Notes: generated by a model from the sequence alone, not told the origin. A stretch of 64,000 nucleotides of DNA from Fimbriimonadaceae bacterium (GCA_020850355.1 JADZEX010000086.1:1-64000), one strand, 5' to 3'. Shown: positions 17,886 through 26,576, counted from the first letter of the stretch. Numbers and translations are program-made.

Positions 17886-17914
17886 TTGCCAGCTAACCGC
17901 GAGGCGCCTACACT
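17886..17914 (+). promoter_or_regulatory. sigma70-type promoter for the DEAD-box helicase
   Basis: TTGCCA and TACACT are separated by 17 bases. The predicted transcript would start near 17921, leaving an untranslated leader of about 160 bases before the GTG start at 18082. Leaders of this length are often regulatory in cold-inducible RNA helicases; no recognised riboswitch is seen in it. Confidence 0.5.
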
Positions 17915-18081
17915 AGAGGCAGTGAATAGCGGACGCGCAACCGCCGAACAACCCGTCCACCGATCCCCTATCCAACTCTCGCGCGTTGATGTGCGCAACG
18001 GTTCGTGGCCCGAGGCCACGGGAACCGCTCGGCGCGGACGAGCAGGCTGGTCGCTGGACCTGACCGAGAAAGCTCAACCCT

Positions 18082-19314
18082 GTGACTTCGTTTGAGTCCC
18101 TGGGCCTCCACGAGGCCCTGCTTCGCAACGTGGCCGCCGCCGGCTACGAAACCCCGACCCCGATCCAAGTGCAGGCCATCCCGCCGTTGCTTGAAGGCCG
18201 TGATCTGCTCGGCTGCGCGCAGACCGGCACCGGCAAGACGGCCGCCTTCTGCCTGCCCTTGCTGCAGCGCCTGCTGCACACCGCCAAGCCGAATCGCCGG
18301 GCCTGCGTCGGGCTGATCCTGACCCCGACCCGCGAACTCGCCGCCCAGATCGGCGACAACCTGGCGGTCTATAGCCGCGGCCTGCAGGTCAGCCACACCC
18401 TGGTCTACGGCGGCGTCGGCTATGCTCCGCAGATCAAGTCGCTGCAGCCCGGCTGCGACCTCGTCGTGGCGACGCCTGGGCGGCTGCTGGACCTGCTGCG
18501 GCAACGGATGATCCGCCTCGACCAGGTCGAGTTCCTGGTCCTCGACGAGGCCGACCGGATGCTCGACATGGGCTTCATCCACGACATCCGCGCGGTCCTC
18601 GCCGCGCTGCCGGAGCAGCGCCAGACGATGTTCTTCTCGGCCACCATGGCCGGCGGCGCCGAGCAACTGGCGCAGAGCATCTTGCACGACCCGGTGCAGG
18701 TGGCGGTCGCCCCGTCGGCGACGCCGATCGAGCTGGTCGAACAGCGCCTGATGTTCGTCGATCCCGCCAACAAGCGCGCCCTGCTGGGCGAACTGCTGCG
18801 CGACGAGAGCGTCGAGCGGGCGCTGGTCTTCACCCGCACCAAGCACGGCGCCAGCCGCCTCGCCAGGGCGATGATCCACGTCGGCAAGGGCGTCGAAGCG
18901 ATTCACGGCGGGATGACCCAGTCGGCCCGCACGCGCGCCCTGCAGGACTTCCGGGACGGCAAGATCCGCGTCCTGGTGGCGACCGACGTGGCCGGCCGCG
19001 GGCTCGATGTCGAGGGCATCTCACACGTCTACAACTACGACCTGCCGCAGGAGCCCGAGGCCTACGTCCACCGCATCGGCCGCACCGGCCGCGCCGGCGC
19101 GGGCGGGGTGGCGGTCAGCTTCTGCAGCTTCGAAGAGTTCGACGACCTGCGTGGCATCGAGCGCCTGATCCAGACGCAGATCACCGTCGTCGAGGAGCAG
19201 CCCTACCACGCCGACCACCTCCACGGCATGATGCGCCGCCCGGCCAACCGCCCCAGCATTCGGGGCAGCCAGCCGACCAACCGCTTCACGCGCCGGCGGG
19301 CCTTCGGGCGGTAG
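18082..19314 (+). CDS. DEAD-box ATP-dependent RNA helicase (RhlE-like)
   Basis: 410 residues from a GTG start. All helicase motifs are present in order: Q motif (FESLGLHEALLRNV...TPIQVQAIP), motif I AQTGTGKT (residues 46-53), Ia PTRELAAQ, GG, TPGR, motif II DEAD (155-158), III SAT, then the second RecA domain with RALVFTRTKHGA, VATDVAGRGLDVEG and HRIGRTGRAG. The short basic tail (PANRPSIRGSQPTNRFTRRRAFGR) is typical of RhlE/CsdA-class enzymes that remodel structured RNA in ribosome assembly and mRNA decay at low temperature. It has its own promoter and a strong terminator, so it is monocistronic. Confidence 0.95.
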   Translation: MTSFESLGLHEALLRNVAAAGYETPTPIQVQAIPPLLEGRDLLGCAQTGTGKTAAFCLPLLQRLLHTAKPNRRACVGLILTPTRELAAQIGDNLAVYSRGLQVSHTLVYGGVGYAPQIKSLQPGCDLVVATPGRLLDLLRQRMIRLDQVEFLVLDEADRMLDMGFIHDIRAVLAALPEQRQTMFFSATMAGGAEQLAQSILHDPVQVAVAPSATPIELVEQRLMFVDPANKRALLGELLRDESVERALVFTRTKHGASRLARAMIHVGKGVEAIHGGMTQSARTRALQDFRDGKIRVLVATDVAGRGLDVEGISHVYNYDLPQEPEAYVHRIGRTGRAGAGGVAVSFCSFEEFDDLRGIERLIQTQITVVEEQPYHADHLHGMMRRPANRPSIRGSQPTNRFTRRRAFGR

Positions 19315-19340
19315 GGCCAGCAACCCACACCACCAGCACC

Positions 19341-19371
19341 CCGGGGCGCCCGCCAACAGCGGGCGCCCCGG
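19341..19371 (+). terminator. intrinsic terminator after the DEAD-box gene
   Basis: A perfect 13-bp GC stem (CCGGGGCGCCCGC and its complement) with a 5-base loop, 27 bases after the stop codon and followed by TCATTT. It closes the helicase transcript before the RelE/UvrD fusion gene. Confidence 0.75.
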
Positions 19372-19509
19372 TCATTTGCAGACTGACCGCACTCCTGCTG
19401 CTCGTGCCGCCCGGCGGCGGCGTGATGGCTCTCCCCAGGCATCGCGCAGGAAGGGCACGGCTCTTGGCCAATACCCACTGCGACCCGATCGGGCGCAGTG
19501 GAGGGTACC

Positions 19510-22500
19510 GTGCTGGCGTGCGCATTCCATGAGCACTTCTTCAGATGCTGGCCCGCGGTCAAGCAACGCGAGCTGCAACGCCGGACCGTCGGGTGCATCA
19601 TCGACCTGGCCTCTGGCAAGCCGCCGGCTGGAGCAGGGGTCAAGAAGCTACGGGCACCCGGCGATGTGTGGGAGGCGCGCGTCGACGACGCGCATCGCCT
19701 GCTGTTTGGACGTGCCGACGACGGGTTGCTGCTGCTGTGGGATGTCGTCCAGCATGACCGAGTGAATCGGGTCGCCAGGTTCCGCCGGCTGCACGATGGT
19801 GCGCCACAATCCGACCCCCTGGACCTCGTCCAGCCCGACAGCCAAGTCGGTGACCAGGCCTGGCCGACGGCCGCCGCCACGTCCGTGCTGGGCGCCTCAC
19901 TCAGCCAACGCCGTTGGCCGCGGCTGTACCGCTACCCCGGTCGAATGCACACCGGTGACCTGTTGCAGTGGTTGGACGGCAGACCGCGCGAGGCCGAACT
20001 GGTCCTCACCAGAGAGCAAGAGGTCGCCTCGGCGCTGCCGGCGCCGGTCGTCTTGCTCAACGCACCACCCGGGTGCGGCAAGACCAGCGTGCTGGTCCAT
20101 CGGCTCGCCCGCTGCCAACTCGCCGGAGGCACCAATCTTGTCTATGTGACTTGGCTCGCCGAGCTGCGGGACCATGCCCAAGGCCTGTGGGCCGACCTGG
20201 TCTCCGAAGCGGGACGAACCGGCCTCGAAACGCCTTCGTTTCTGACCTATCCGGAGCTGTGCCAGGAGCTCATCGTCCGGGCCGGGCTCGATCCGTTGCC
20301 GGGCAGCGTCATCACGGCTCGGGAGGTCCGCGCCTGGTTCGACGAGCGGTACCGCTCGTCCGCGGTGTCCTTCGATCTGGTGTGCGCGGAGATTCGCGGG
20401 GTGATCAAAGGCCTCCGTCGCGCAGGTGACCTCGACTCTCCGCTCCTGAGCGAAACAGACTACCTGGAGTTGCCTGACTGGCGGGTGATGGCCCGCCGGG
20501 CCGACCGGCAGCGGATCCACAGCATCGCCCGCCGCTACCAGGAGCGGCTGCGGAAGGAAGGGCAGTATGACGAGATGGATGCGGCGCGCCATGCGCTGCA
20601 GGCCCTTGACCGGCTCCGCGCCGGCGGGCATCCCCCGGTGGGCGGGCTCTTCTGTGACGAGGTGCAGGATCTGACCGAGGTCCAGCTTGAGCTGTTGCTG
20701 GCGCTTTGGCAGGGCCCTCCCGCCGAGCTGGTGTTGGCAGGCGACGAGCACCAGATGATCTACCCGTCGGCGTTCCGGTGGGATAGCCTCTATGAGCAGA
20801 TCCGCAGCATCGCACCACAGGTCGCGATCGAACGGCCCGCGCTAGAGATCAGTTTCCGCAACTCGCCGACCATCCTCCGGGCGGCAGACCGCGTCGTGCG
20901 CTCCGCAAAGCAGCAACTGCTGGCCGAGCTGCGCGTTCGCTCCGCCGCAGGCCCGCTGCAGGACCACCTGGACGGTCTGGCCGCCGGGACGGATGATGCG
21001 CTCCGAGTGGTCTGCCGGCCGGCGGCGGCCCTCCTGCAGGAGTTGGCCGCCGAACCGGGGCGGCCCGATTGGGTCGTGCTCGCGACCGCGGACGAAGCTC
21101 AACCGCTGCGCGAAGCTCTGGCCGCCAGCAGTACGCGGCCGAATTGGCTGGTTTCCACCACCGAACGTTGGAAAGGGCGCGAAGCGCTGGGCGTCGTGCT
21201 CTGGCGCCCGTGCGGCTCGAATGGCCGCCTCACCGACGTCCTGGGGCATTGGTCACGACCCGATTCGGTCGGTGCTCACTCGGCGCCAGGCGCTTTCGAG
21301 GTGCTCAACGAGCTCAACCGCTTGTACGTCCAGCTCACCCGCGCCCAGCGCCATGTTGTCGTGCTGGAAGACGGGCCTGGCGGGGCCCTGCTGGCGGCGC
21401 TCTGCCAGGCCGCGCCATTCGAACCGGGACAGCCGTGGCTACCGCCCGCCTTGGCCCCGCACCTGGCGACCGACGCCTGGTTGGCGTGGGCGCGACACCT
21501 GGAGGCTGACGGACTGTACGCCGAGGCGGGCGAAGCCAACTCGAACGCCGGTGACGACAACGGCTTCTGGCGCTGCGAAGGCGCTCAACAGCGCGATCTG
21601 GGGAACCTGGCAGAGGCTATCAGCCTGTTCGAGCGCGCGTCCGCCTGGCCGGAGGCCGCGGCCTGCTGTGAGGCGGCCCACCGGTGGGCGGACGCGGCCA
21701 GACTGTGGGAGGCGGCCGGCGAACGCCAGCACGCGGTCCGTTGTTCGGCGGCCGCAGCGCTGGAGTTCGAGGCCCGTGGCGACTGGGAGAACGCCGCCAC
21801 AGGGTGGGAAGCGGCCAATGAGCCGGAGCGAGCAACACGGTGTCGACAAGTCGCCGCGGCCCAGGCTGCCGAGACAGCCGAGGCTCGTGGCGACTGGGAA
21901 GAGGCGGCCAGACTGTGGGACGCTGCCGGTGAGCCTGCGCGAGCAGCCCGGTGTCATCAAGCGGCCGCGGCCCAGGCAGCCGAGGCCCGTGGCGACTGGG
22001 AAGAGGCGGCCAGACTGTGGGACGCGGCCGGTGAGCCTGCGCAGGAAGCCCGGTGCCGACAAGCCTCCGCGGCCCAAGCTGCCGAGACAGCCGAGGCCCG
22101 TGGCGACTGGGAAAAGGCAGCCAGGCGATGGGTAGAAGCCCGGCAGCCTGCGCGGGCAGCCCGGTGCCGACAAGCCTCCGCGGCCCAGGCAGCCGAGGCC
22201 CGTGGCGACTGGAAAGAGGCGGCCAGACTGTGGGACGCGGCCGGTGAGCCTGCCAAAGCCAACCGGTCTAGGGTAATCCTGGCAGCGCTGGCCGCCGAGA
22301 ACCTCGGACACTGGGAGGACGCCGCCAAGCTATGGCATCAGGCCGGCGAGCCGGCCAAAGCCAACCGGTCTAGGGCAATCCCGGCAGCGCTGGCCGCCGA
22401 AAACCTCGGACACTGGGAGGACGCCGCCAAGCTATGGCATCAGGCCGGCCGGCCGGCCAAAGCCATCCGGTGCCGGACAGCCGCCGCAGCGCTGGCCGCC

Positions 22501-23151
22501 GAGAACCTCGGTCACTGGGAAGGCGCCGCCAAGTGGTGGGCGCAGTCCGGCGAGACGCCGAAAGCCGAGCAATGCTGGGCGTTAGCCGCAGCGGCCACGG
22601 AGCAGCTCGGACACTGGGCGGACGCCGCCAGGCAGTGGGAGCAGGCCGGCGAGAGACCGAAAGCCATGCACTGCTGGGCGTTAGCCGCAGCGGCAACGGA
22701 GCTGCGCGGTGACTGGGAAGACGCCGCCAGGCATTGGGAGCAGGCCGGCGCGCTGGTGAAAGCCTTCAGGTGTCGGGCAAATGCCGCAGCGCTTGTGGCC
22801 GAGCACCTCGGTGACTGGGAAGACGCCGCCAGGCAGTGGGAGCAGGCCGGCGACCGTTCGCGCGCTGCACGTTGCTGGGCCTCCCTTGCTGTGGCGGCGG
22901 AGCAACTCGGTGACTGGGCGGACGCCGCCAGGCGGTGGGAGCGAGCGGGCGAGCCGGCCAAAACCACCAGGTGCCGGGCAGCCGCCGGCGCCCAGGCGGC
23001 CGAGGACAGCGGTGATTGGGCTGCCGCCGGCCGGCGGTGGACCGACGCTCGCGAGCCAGAGAAGGCCAGGACGGCGTACAGGAAGGCCGGGCTGCCGAGG
23101 CAGCCGAGGCCCGTGGCGACTGGGAAGAGGCGGCCAGACTGTGGTGGCTAG
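19510..23151 (+). CDS. RelE-like / UvrD-family helicase / TPR-like tandem repeat fusion protein
   Basis: 1213 residues from GTG 19510 (GGAGG five bases upstream; an in-frame GTG at 19498 is also possible). Residues ~1-90 resemble the RelE/ParE-type domain found at the N-terminus of some UvrD helicases: VKKLRAP, WEARVDDAHRLLF, LLLWDVVQHDRVNRVARF. The helicase has Walker A GCGKT (188-192), DEVQD (383-387), GDEHQMIYPS (motif III), SFRNSPTILRAAD (IV), WKGREALGVVLW (V) and VQLTRAQRHVVVLED (VI), so superfamily-1 ATPase/helicase activity is likely intact. From ~698 to the end run about 13 tandem 33-34-residue helical repeats of the form ARGDWEEAARLWDAAGEPARA. DNA repair, defence or RNA-related roles are possible; no proven function. 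The repeats continue out of frame beyond the stop. Confidence 0.82.
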   Translation: MLACAFHEHFFRCWPAVKQRELQRRTVGCIIDLASGKPPAGAGVKKLRAPGDVWEARVDDAHRLLFGRADDGLLLLWDVVQHDRVNRVARFRRLHDGAPQSDPLDLVQPDSQVGDQAWPTAAATSVLGASLSQRRWPRLYRYPGRMHTGDLLQWLDGRPREAELVLTREQEVASALPAPVVLLNAPPGCGKTSVLVHRLARCQLAGGTNLVYVTWLAELRDHAQGLWADLVSEAGRTGLETPSFLTYPELCQELIVRAGLDPLPGSVITAREVRAWFDERYRSSAVSFDLVCAEIRGVIKGLRRAGDLDSPLLSETDYLELPDWRVMARRADRQRIHSIARRYQERLRKEGQYDEMDAARHALQALDRLRAGGHPPVGGLFCDEVQDLTEVQLELLLALWQGPPAELVLAGDEHQMIYPSAFRWDSLYEQIRSIAPQVAIERPALEISFRNSPTILRAADRVVRSAKQQLLAELRVRSAAGPLQDHLDGLAAGTDDALRVVCRPAAALLQELAAEPGRPDWVVLATADEAQPLREALAASSTRPNWLVSTTERWKGREALGVVLWRPCGSNGRLTDVLGHWSRPDSVGAHSAPGAFEVLNELNRLYVQLTRAQRHVVVLEDGPGGALLAALCQAAPFEPGQPWLPPALAPHLATDAWLAWARHLEADGLYAEAGEANSNAGDDNGFWRCEGAQQRDLGNLAEAISLFERASAWPEAAACCEAAHRWADAARLWEAAGERQHAVRCSAAAALEFEARGDWENAATGWEAANEPERATRCRQVAAAQAAETAEARGDWEEAARLWDAAGEPARAARCHQAAAAQAAEARGDWEEAARLWDAAGEPAQEARCRQASAAQAAETAEARGDWEKAARRWVEARQPARAARCRQASAAQAAEARGDWKEAARLWDAAGEPAKANRSRVILAALAAENLGHWEDAAKLWHQAGEPAKANRSRAIPAALAAENLGHWEDAAKLWHQAGRPAKAIRCRTAAAALAAENLGHWEGAAKWWAQSGETPKAEQCWALAAAATEQLGHWADAARQWEQAGERPKAMHCWALAAAATELRGDWEDAARHWEQAGALVKAFRCRANAAALVAEHLGDWEDAARQWEQAGDRSRAARCWASLAVAAEQLGDWADAARRWERAGEPAKTTRCRAAAGAQAAEDSGDWAAAGRRWTDAREPEKARTAYRKAGLPRQPRPVATGKRRPDCGG

Positions 23152-23390
23152 CCAAGGAGCCTGCGCGAGCAGCCCAGTGCCAACAGGCCGCCGCAGCCCA
23201 GGCAGCCGAGGCCCGTGGCGACTGGGAAGAGGCGGCCAGACTGTGGGACGCTGCAGGTGAGCCTGCGCGGGCAGCCCGGTGCCAACAAGCCTCCGCGGCT
23301 CAGGCCGCCGAGACAGCCGAGGCCCGTGGCAACTGGGAAGAGGCGGCCAGACTGTGGGGGGTAGCCAAGGAGCCTGCGCGAGCGCTCAAG
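21601..23390 (+). repeat. tandem ~99-108 bp coding repeats (TPR-like)
   Basis: About 16 units, each encoding a two-helix repeat (W..AA..W..AGEP..A..C...AA..A). Units between ~21760 and 22260 and units after ~23094 are nearly identical at DNA level: a 54-base stretch at 21971-22024 recurs exactly at 23197-23250. The intervening units (22260-23090) are more diverged (AENLGHWEDAAKLWHQAG, AEHLGDWEDAARQWEQAG). Near-identical units flanking diverged ones indicate recent recombination or slippage within the array. Confidence 0.85.
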
Positions 23391-23432
23391 TGTCGACTAT
23401 GGGGCGCGTGGCGGCGTTTCTGGGCGAGCTAG
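23094..23432 (+). pseudogene. out-of-frame continuation of the tandem-repeat array
   Basis: Three further repeat units (AEARGDWEEAARLWWLAKEPARA; the same type with DAAGEPARA; and ARGNWEEAARLWGVAKEPARA) are encoded in the frame offset from the UvrD fusion, then RLWGAWRRFWAS and a stop, about 112 residues. There is no start codon with a ribosome-binding site of its own. A -1 (or +2) shift near 23085-23094 would join it to the upstream protein after TAYRKAG. It is either the former C-terminus cut off by a frameshift, the product of ribosomal frameshifting, or a recombination product. Its 3' end overlaps the convergent minus-strand gene by 4 bases. Confidence 0.6.
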
Positions 23433-23785
23433 GCCGTTACGGTGCCGCTGCTGCCGACGGTGACGGTGACGGTGACGTTGCGCGGCCACATGTACTCGCG
23501 GCAGACCACGATGGCGTTCAGCTCGTAAGTCCGAGGCGGCAGGCCAGTGAACTGGTAGTTGCCTTGGGCATCGGTGGTGGTGCTGGCCGGGTACTGGCCG
23601 TTGACGGCGCGGCAGTCGACGGTGACGTCGGGTACCCCGGTCCCAGCATCGGGGCCGTCGGCCCAGACCACGCGACCCTGGATGTCGGATCCTGGGATCA
23701 GGGCCGCCGGCGCGCTCTCGAGCAGCCGCAACACGACGGCTGGGGCGAGCCAACTCCAACGCACTCCTGGGCGAACTGCTTTCAT
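23429..23785 (-). CDS. carboxypeptidase regulatory-like (Ig-fold) domain protein
   Basis: 118 residues; ATG 23785 overlaps the stop of the preceding gene (ATGA) and has GAGGAG upstream. A hydrophobic N-terminal stretch (WSWLAPAVVLRLL) is followed by a single beta-sandwich of the CarboxypepD_reg/transthyretin type: DIQGRVVWADGP, GVPDVTVDCRAVNG, TDAQGNYQFTGLPPRTYEL. Such domains act as adhesion or structural modules in secreted proteins. It is the last gene of a three-gene operon with two secreted repeat-rich proteins. Function unknown. Confidence 0.65.
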   Translation of the reverse strand: MKAVRPGVRWSWLAPAVVLRLLESAPAALIPGSDIQGRVVWADGPDAGTGVPDVTVDCRAVNGQYPASTTTDAQGNYQFTGLPPRTYELNAIVVCREYMWPRNVTVTVTVGSSGTVTA

Positions 23786-25401
23786 CGCACGGACTCCTCG
23801 GTCGGGCGCCAGGCGGCGCGGCGAACTGCGACGAGCTGGGTCGTGTCGGGCTGGCCGACCACGGCGATCTGCAAGGGAGCGGTCCACGGCCCAAGCGGCA
23901 GGGGGCTGCAGAGGTCCAAGTGGAGGGTGAGCTGGCAGGTCAGGTCGCGGGTCCGCCACTGGTGGTCGAGGCGGACCGTCAGACCGGCGGCCGGCAGGTC
24001 GGTCTGCAGGGCCAACGGCCGGGCTGCGGTGATGGTCAGCGTGGGCAGCGGCGCCCCGGGCGGCAAACAGGCCGGCAGGTCAAGGTGGTCGGCCGAGACG
24101 GTGAAGGCGGCCTGTTGCAGGGCGGCCTGCTGGGCCAGGGCGGCCTGGGCGTCGGCGACCAGGCCTTCGAGCCCCTCACCGCGGAGCGGTTGGGCGAGGG
24201 CGCGGTAGCGCTCGACGGTGCGGGCGTGCTGCGCCAGGGCGGCCGCCCGGTCGCCGCGGGCAGTCGCCAGCCGGGCCCGCAACGACTCCAGGGCGACTTC
24301 GACCTGATCCGCGTAGCGCCCACTGAAGCGGGTCTGGAGCAGCCGGTCGGCGGCGTCGAGCTGCCCGGCCGCGAGCAGGCGCTGGGCCTGGTCGAAGATC
24401 GCCAGGCCGGTCGCCCAGCCGTAGCCGTACTGCGGCACTTTGGCGTAGCAGCCATCGGCGGCGGCGGACTGGCCGGCGGCGTGGTAGTCGCGGGCGGCCT
24501 CGATCTGGTAGTTGGCACAAGTGGCGGCGTCGCGGCTGTACTGGCCGACCCGCAGCCAGGTCTCGGCAGCGGCGGCGCGGCGCTGGACGCGGCGGTGGTA
24601 GACCACCAGCAGTTCCAGCTCCAGCACGGCCCCCGGCGGTCGCGGGGTGGGCCCGCTGCGCAGCAACTGCTCGAGCACCGCGACGCAGCGGCCGTCGCCG
24701 CGGCGGGCCAGCCAACCGGCGTAATGGAGGGCCAGGCTCCGCGGCGTTGGCTCGCCCGGCGGCGCGCTGCCGTCGGGCGCCACCAGCAGGCTGACCAACT
24801 CGTCGCTCCAAGGGTCGCCCCAGGGCTGCACCCGCCGGCGGGCCAGCTCCTGGCGGACGCGCGCCAGCGGCAGCGACGTCAAGGCGGCGCGCAGCGCCGG
24901 GGTGTCCTCCCCGGCCTGCAACCGGACCGGCGCCAGCGCCGCGCTCAGCGCCGCGCCGGGCGGCGGCAGGACAGGAGCGGGCGCGGCGACGGCGATGGGC
25001 TGGAGCTTCGGTGGCGCCGGCCAGGTCAGTCCGGGAACCGGCCCGGCAGCCACCGAGTCTGGACTGGTCGGCCCCGGCAGGTGGACCGGCGGCACGGCCA
25101 GGGAGCGGGGCCCAGTGACGCTCAGCGCGGCGGGCGCGGCGGCGATCAAGGCGCCCAGGTCCAGCCGCACGGCACCGCTGCCGAGCGCCCGCAGGTCGGC
25201 CGGGCGGCTGGCGCCGACCGGGGCGGCCGCGGCGCGGATCCCGGCTGCCAGGCTGGTCTGATCCAGCCCGACCGGATGCAGCGCGCGAGCCACCGCGGCG
25301 GGAATGCCGGCGGGATCGTAGCAGATCGGCACGTCGGGGTCGTAGCCCCGCGCCAGGCCCGGCAGGGCCACCGCACAGCCCGCCAGCAGGGCCAGCTTCA
25401 T
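23782..25401 (-). CDS. secreted helical-repeat protein, hypothetical
   Basis: 539 residues from ATG 25401, which overlaps the upstream stop by 4 bases. A signal peptide (MKLALLAGCAVALPGLARG) is followed by ~120 residues rich in Pro/Ala, then helical TPR-like sequence (AAAETWLRVGQYSRDAATCANYQIEAARDYHAAG, read in parts: QIEAARDYHAAGQSAAADGCY, RLLAAGQLDAADRLLQTRF, RARLATARGDRAAALAQHARTV) and a C-terminal beta-rich domain (PTLTITAARPLAL, LTCQLTLHLDL). No catalytic motif. Likely an extracytoplasmic scaffold working with the two co-transcribed neighbours. Confidence 0.6.
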   Translation of the reverse strand: MKLALLAGCAVALPGLARGYDPDVPICYDPAGIPAAVARALHPVGLDQTSLAAGIRAAAAPVGASRPADLRALGSGAVRLDLGALIAAAPAALSVTGPRSLAVPPVHLPGPTSPDSVAAGPVPGLTWPAPPKLQPIAVAAPAPVLPPPGAALSAALAPVRLQAGEDTPALRAALTSLPLARVRQELARRRVQPWGDPWSDELVSLLVAPDGSAPPGEPTPRSLALHYAGWLARRGDGRCVAVLEQLLRSGPTPRPPGAVLELELLVVYHRRVQRRAAAAETWLRVGQYSRDAATCANYQIEAARDYHAAGQSAAADGCYAKVPQYGYGWATGLAIFDQAQRLLAAGQLDAADRLLQTRFSGRYADQVEVALESLRARLATARGDRAAALAQHARTVERYRALAQPLRGEGLEGLVADAQAALAQQAALQQAAFTVSADHLDLPACLPPGAPLPTLTITAARPLALQTDLPAAGLTVRLDHQWRTRDLTCQLTLHLDLCSPLPLGPWTAPLQIAVVGQPDTTQLVAVRRAAWRPTEESVR

Positions 25402-26510
25402 GGCTGTTCCTCCCGCTGCAACTCGGCTTCGAACTCGGCCAGCGGGTTGGCGCCCTGGCCGCTGGCGTGGAACTCCAGGAAGGCATTGGCCCGCACCAGG
25501 CAGAGGTCGTGAGCCTTGAAGCAGCGCGCCAGGTGGCGCAGCGCCCGAGCGGCGTAGTAGGGGTTCTGCTGACCGGCGCGTTGCAGCAGCTTGCGCGCCT
25601 CGCTGACCGCCCCGGCCAGGCGGCCGGCGTAGAGTAAGACGTTGAGCCGGGCCTCGGAGTCGCTCTGGGCGGCCTCCAGCAGGGCGGCGGGCGGGCCGCA
25701 GTCGAAGACGGTGATCGCGCGGAGCGGATTTGGCGCGGCGCGGTCCTCTTGCGCCAGCGCGAAGCGCCGCGCCTCACCAGGTCCGTGCGCCGCGGTCAGA
25801 CCGGCGGCGACCAGCTCGACGGACTCCTGCACCACGGTGGCCTCGAAGTCGCCCAACAGGTAGTGCAGCTTGGCGGCCTGCAACTGCACCGTCTGGTCGC
25901 CCTGGTCGCGGGCCAGGTCGTAGACCGCGCGCAGGAAGCCGCGGTCGCCCAGCATCCAAGGCGAGCGCGCGACATCCTGCCGGGCCTGCGCCAGGCCGGC
26001 CGTCGGCTGGCCCTCGGCTCGCAGCAGTTGCAGCCGCAGGATCCAGAGGTTGAAGCCGAGGTAATGGTCGACCGACAACTGCTCGCCGAGCACCGCGAAC
26101 GCCGCGGTGAGGCGTTGCTGCGCCAGCGGCAGGTCGCGATCGGCCAGCGCCTGCCGCACCAGGCCGGCCGCCCCGAACGCGTAGTAGTCCGGCGACTGGG
26201 TGAACGACTCCGTGGCGCGCCGGTAGATCGCCAGCCGTTGACCCGGCTCCTGGAGCTGGCCGGAAACGTACCCGTTGATCATCACGGCGGCGCTGCGGGC
26301 GTAGGGGAAGTCGGCGGGATGGGCCCGCAGGAACTCCTCCAGCGTGCCGATCGCCGCCAGCGGGTTGTGTTGCTCCGCGGCGACTTCGGCCCGCTCCTTG
26401 CAGAGCAGCCATTCCTTCTTCAGAGCCGGCGAGGTGTTCGCCGGCGGCGCCGCCAGGCTCGCCAGAGCCAAGCTGACGAGTGTCAACCCACCCAGCACTC
26501 CGCCGCGCAT
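25398..26510 (-). CDS. secreted TPR-like repeat protein, hypothetical
   Basis: 370 residues. ATG 26510 is favoured because it gives a signal peptide (GGVLGGLTLVSLALASLAAP), AGGAG lies upstream and a promoter sits at the right distance; longer in-frame starts would put the hydrophobic core inside. The mature part is made of helix pairs with TPR character (NPLAAIGTLEEFLRAHPAD, PGQRLAIYRRATESFTQSPDYYAFG, ARKLLQRAGQQNPYYAARALRHLARCF). TPR proteins mediate assembly of complexes. First gene of the operon; its stop overlaps the next start. Confidence 0.6.
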   Translation of the reverse strand: MRGGVLGGLTLVSLALASLAAPPANTSPALKKEWLLCKERAEVAAEQHNPLAAIGTLEEFLRAHPADFPYARSAAVMINGYVSGQLQEPGQRLAIYRRATESFTQSPDYYAFGAAGLVRQALADRDLPLAQQRLTAAFAVLGEQLSVDHYLGFNLWILRLQLLRAEGQPTAGLAQARQDVARSPWMLGDRGFLRAVYDLARDQGDQTVQLQAAKLHYLLGDFEATVVQESVELVAAGLTAAHGPGEARRFALAQEDRAAPNPLRAITVFDCGPPAALLEAAQSDSEARLNVLLYAGRLAGAVSEARKLLQRAGQQNPYYAARALRHLARCFKAHDLCLVRANAFLEFHASGQGANPLAEFEAELQREEQP

Positions 26511-26546
26511 CGGATCGTCTCCTGCTCGGCGTTCCACCCATCGGGA

Positions 26547-26576
26547 GACATACCACGCCAGGCTAGCAGCCGTCAA
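26547..26576 (-). promoter_or_regulatory. sigma70-type promoter of the three-gene secreted-protein operon
   Basis: On the minus strand TTGACG and TATGTC are separated by 18 bases, placing the start point near 26540, about 30 bases ahead of the ATG at 26510. Confidence 0.5.

Noticed and set aside
21601-23432. CRISPR array
   Set aside because: The units are ~99-108 bases, contiguous and without spacers, and encode protein repeats in one frame. No Cas genes are nearby.
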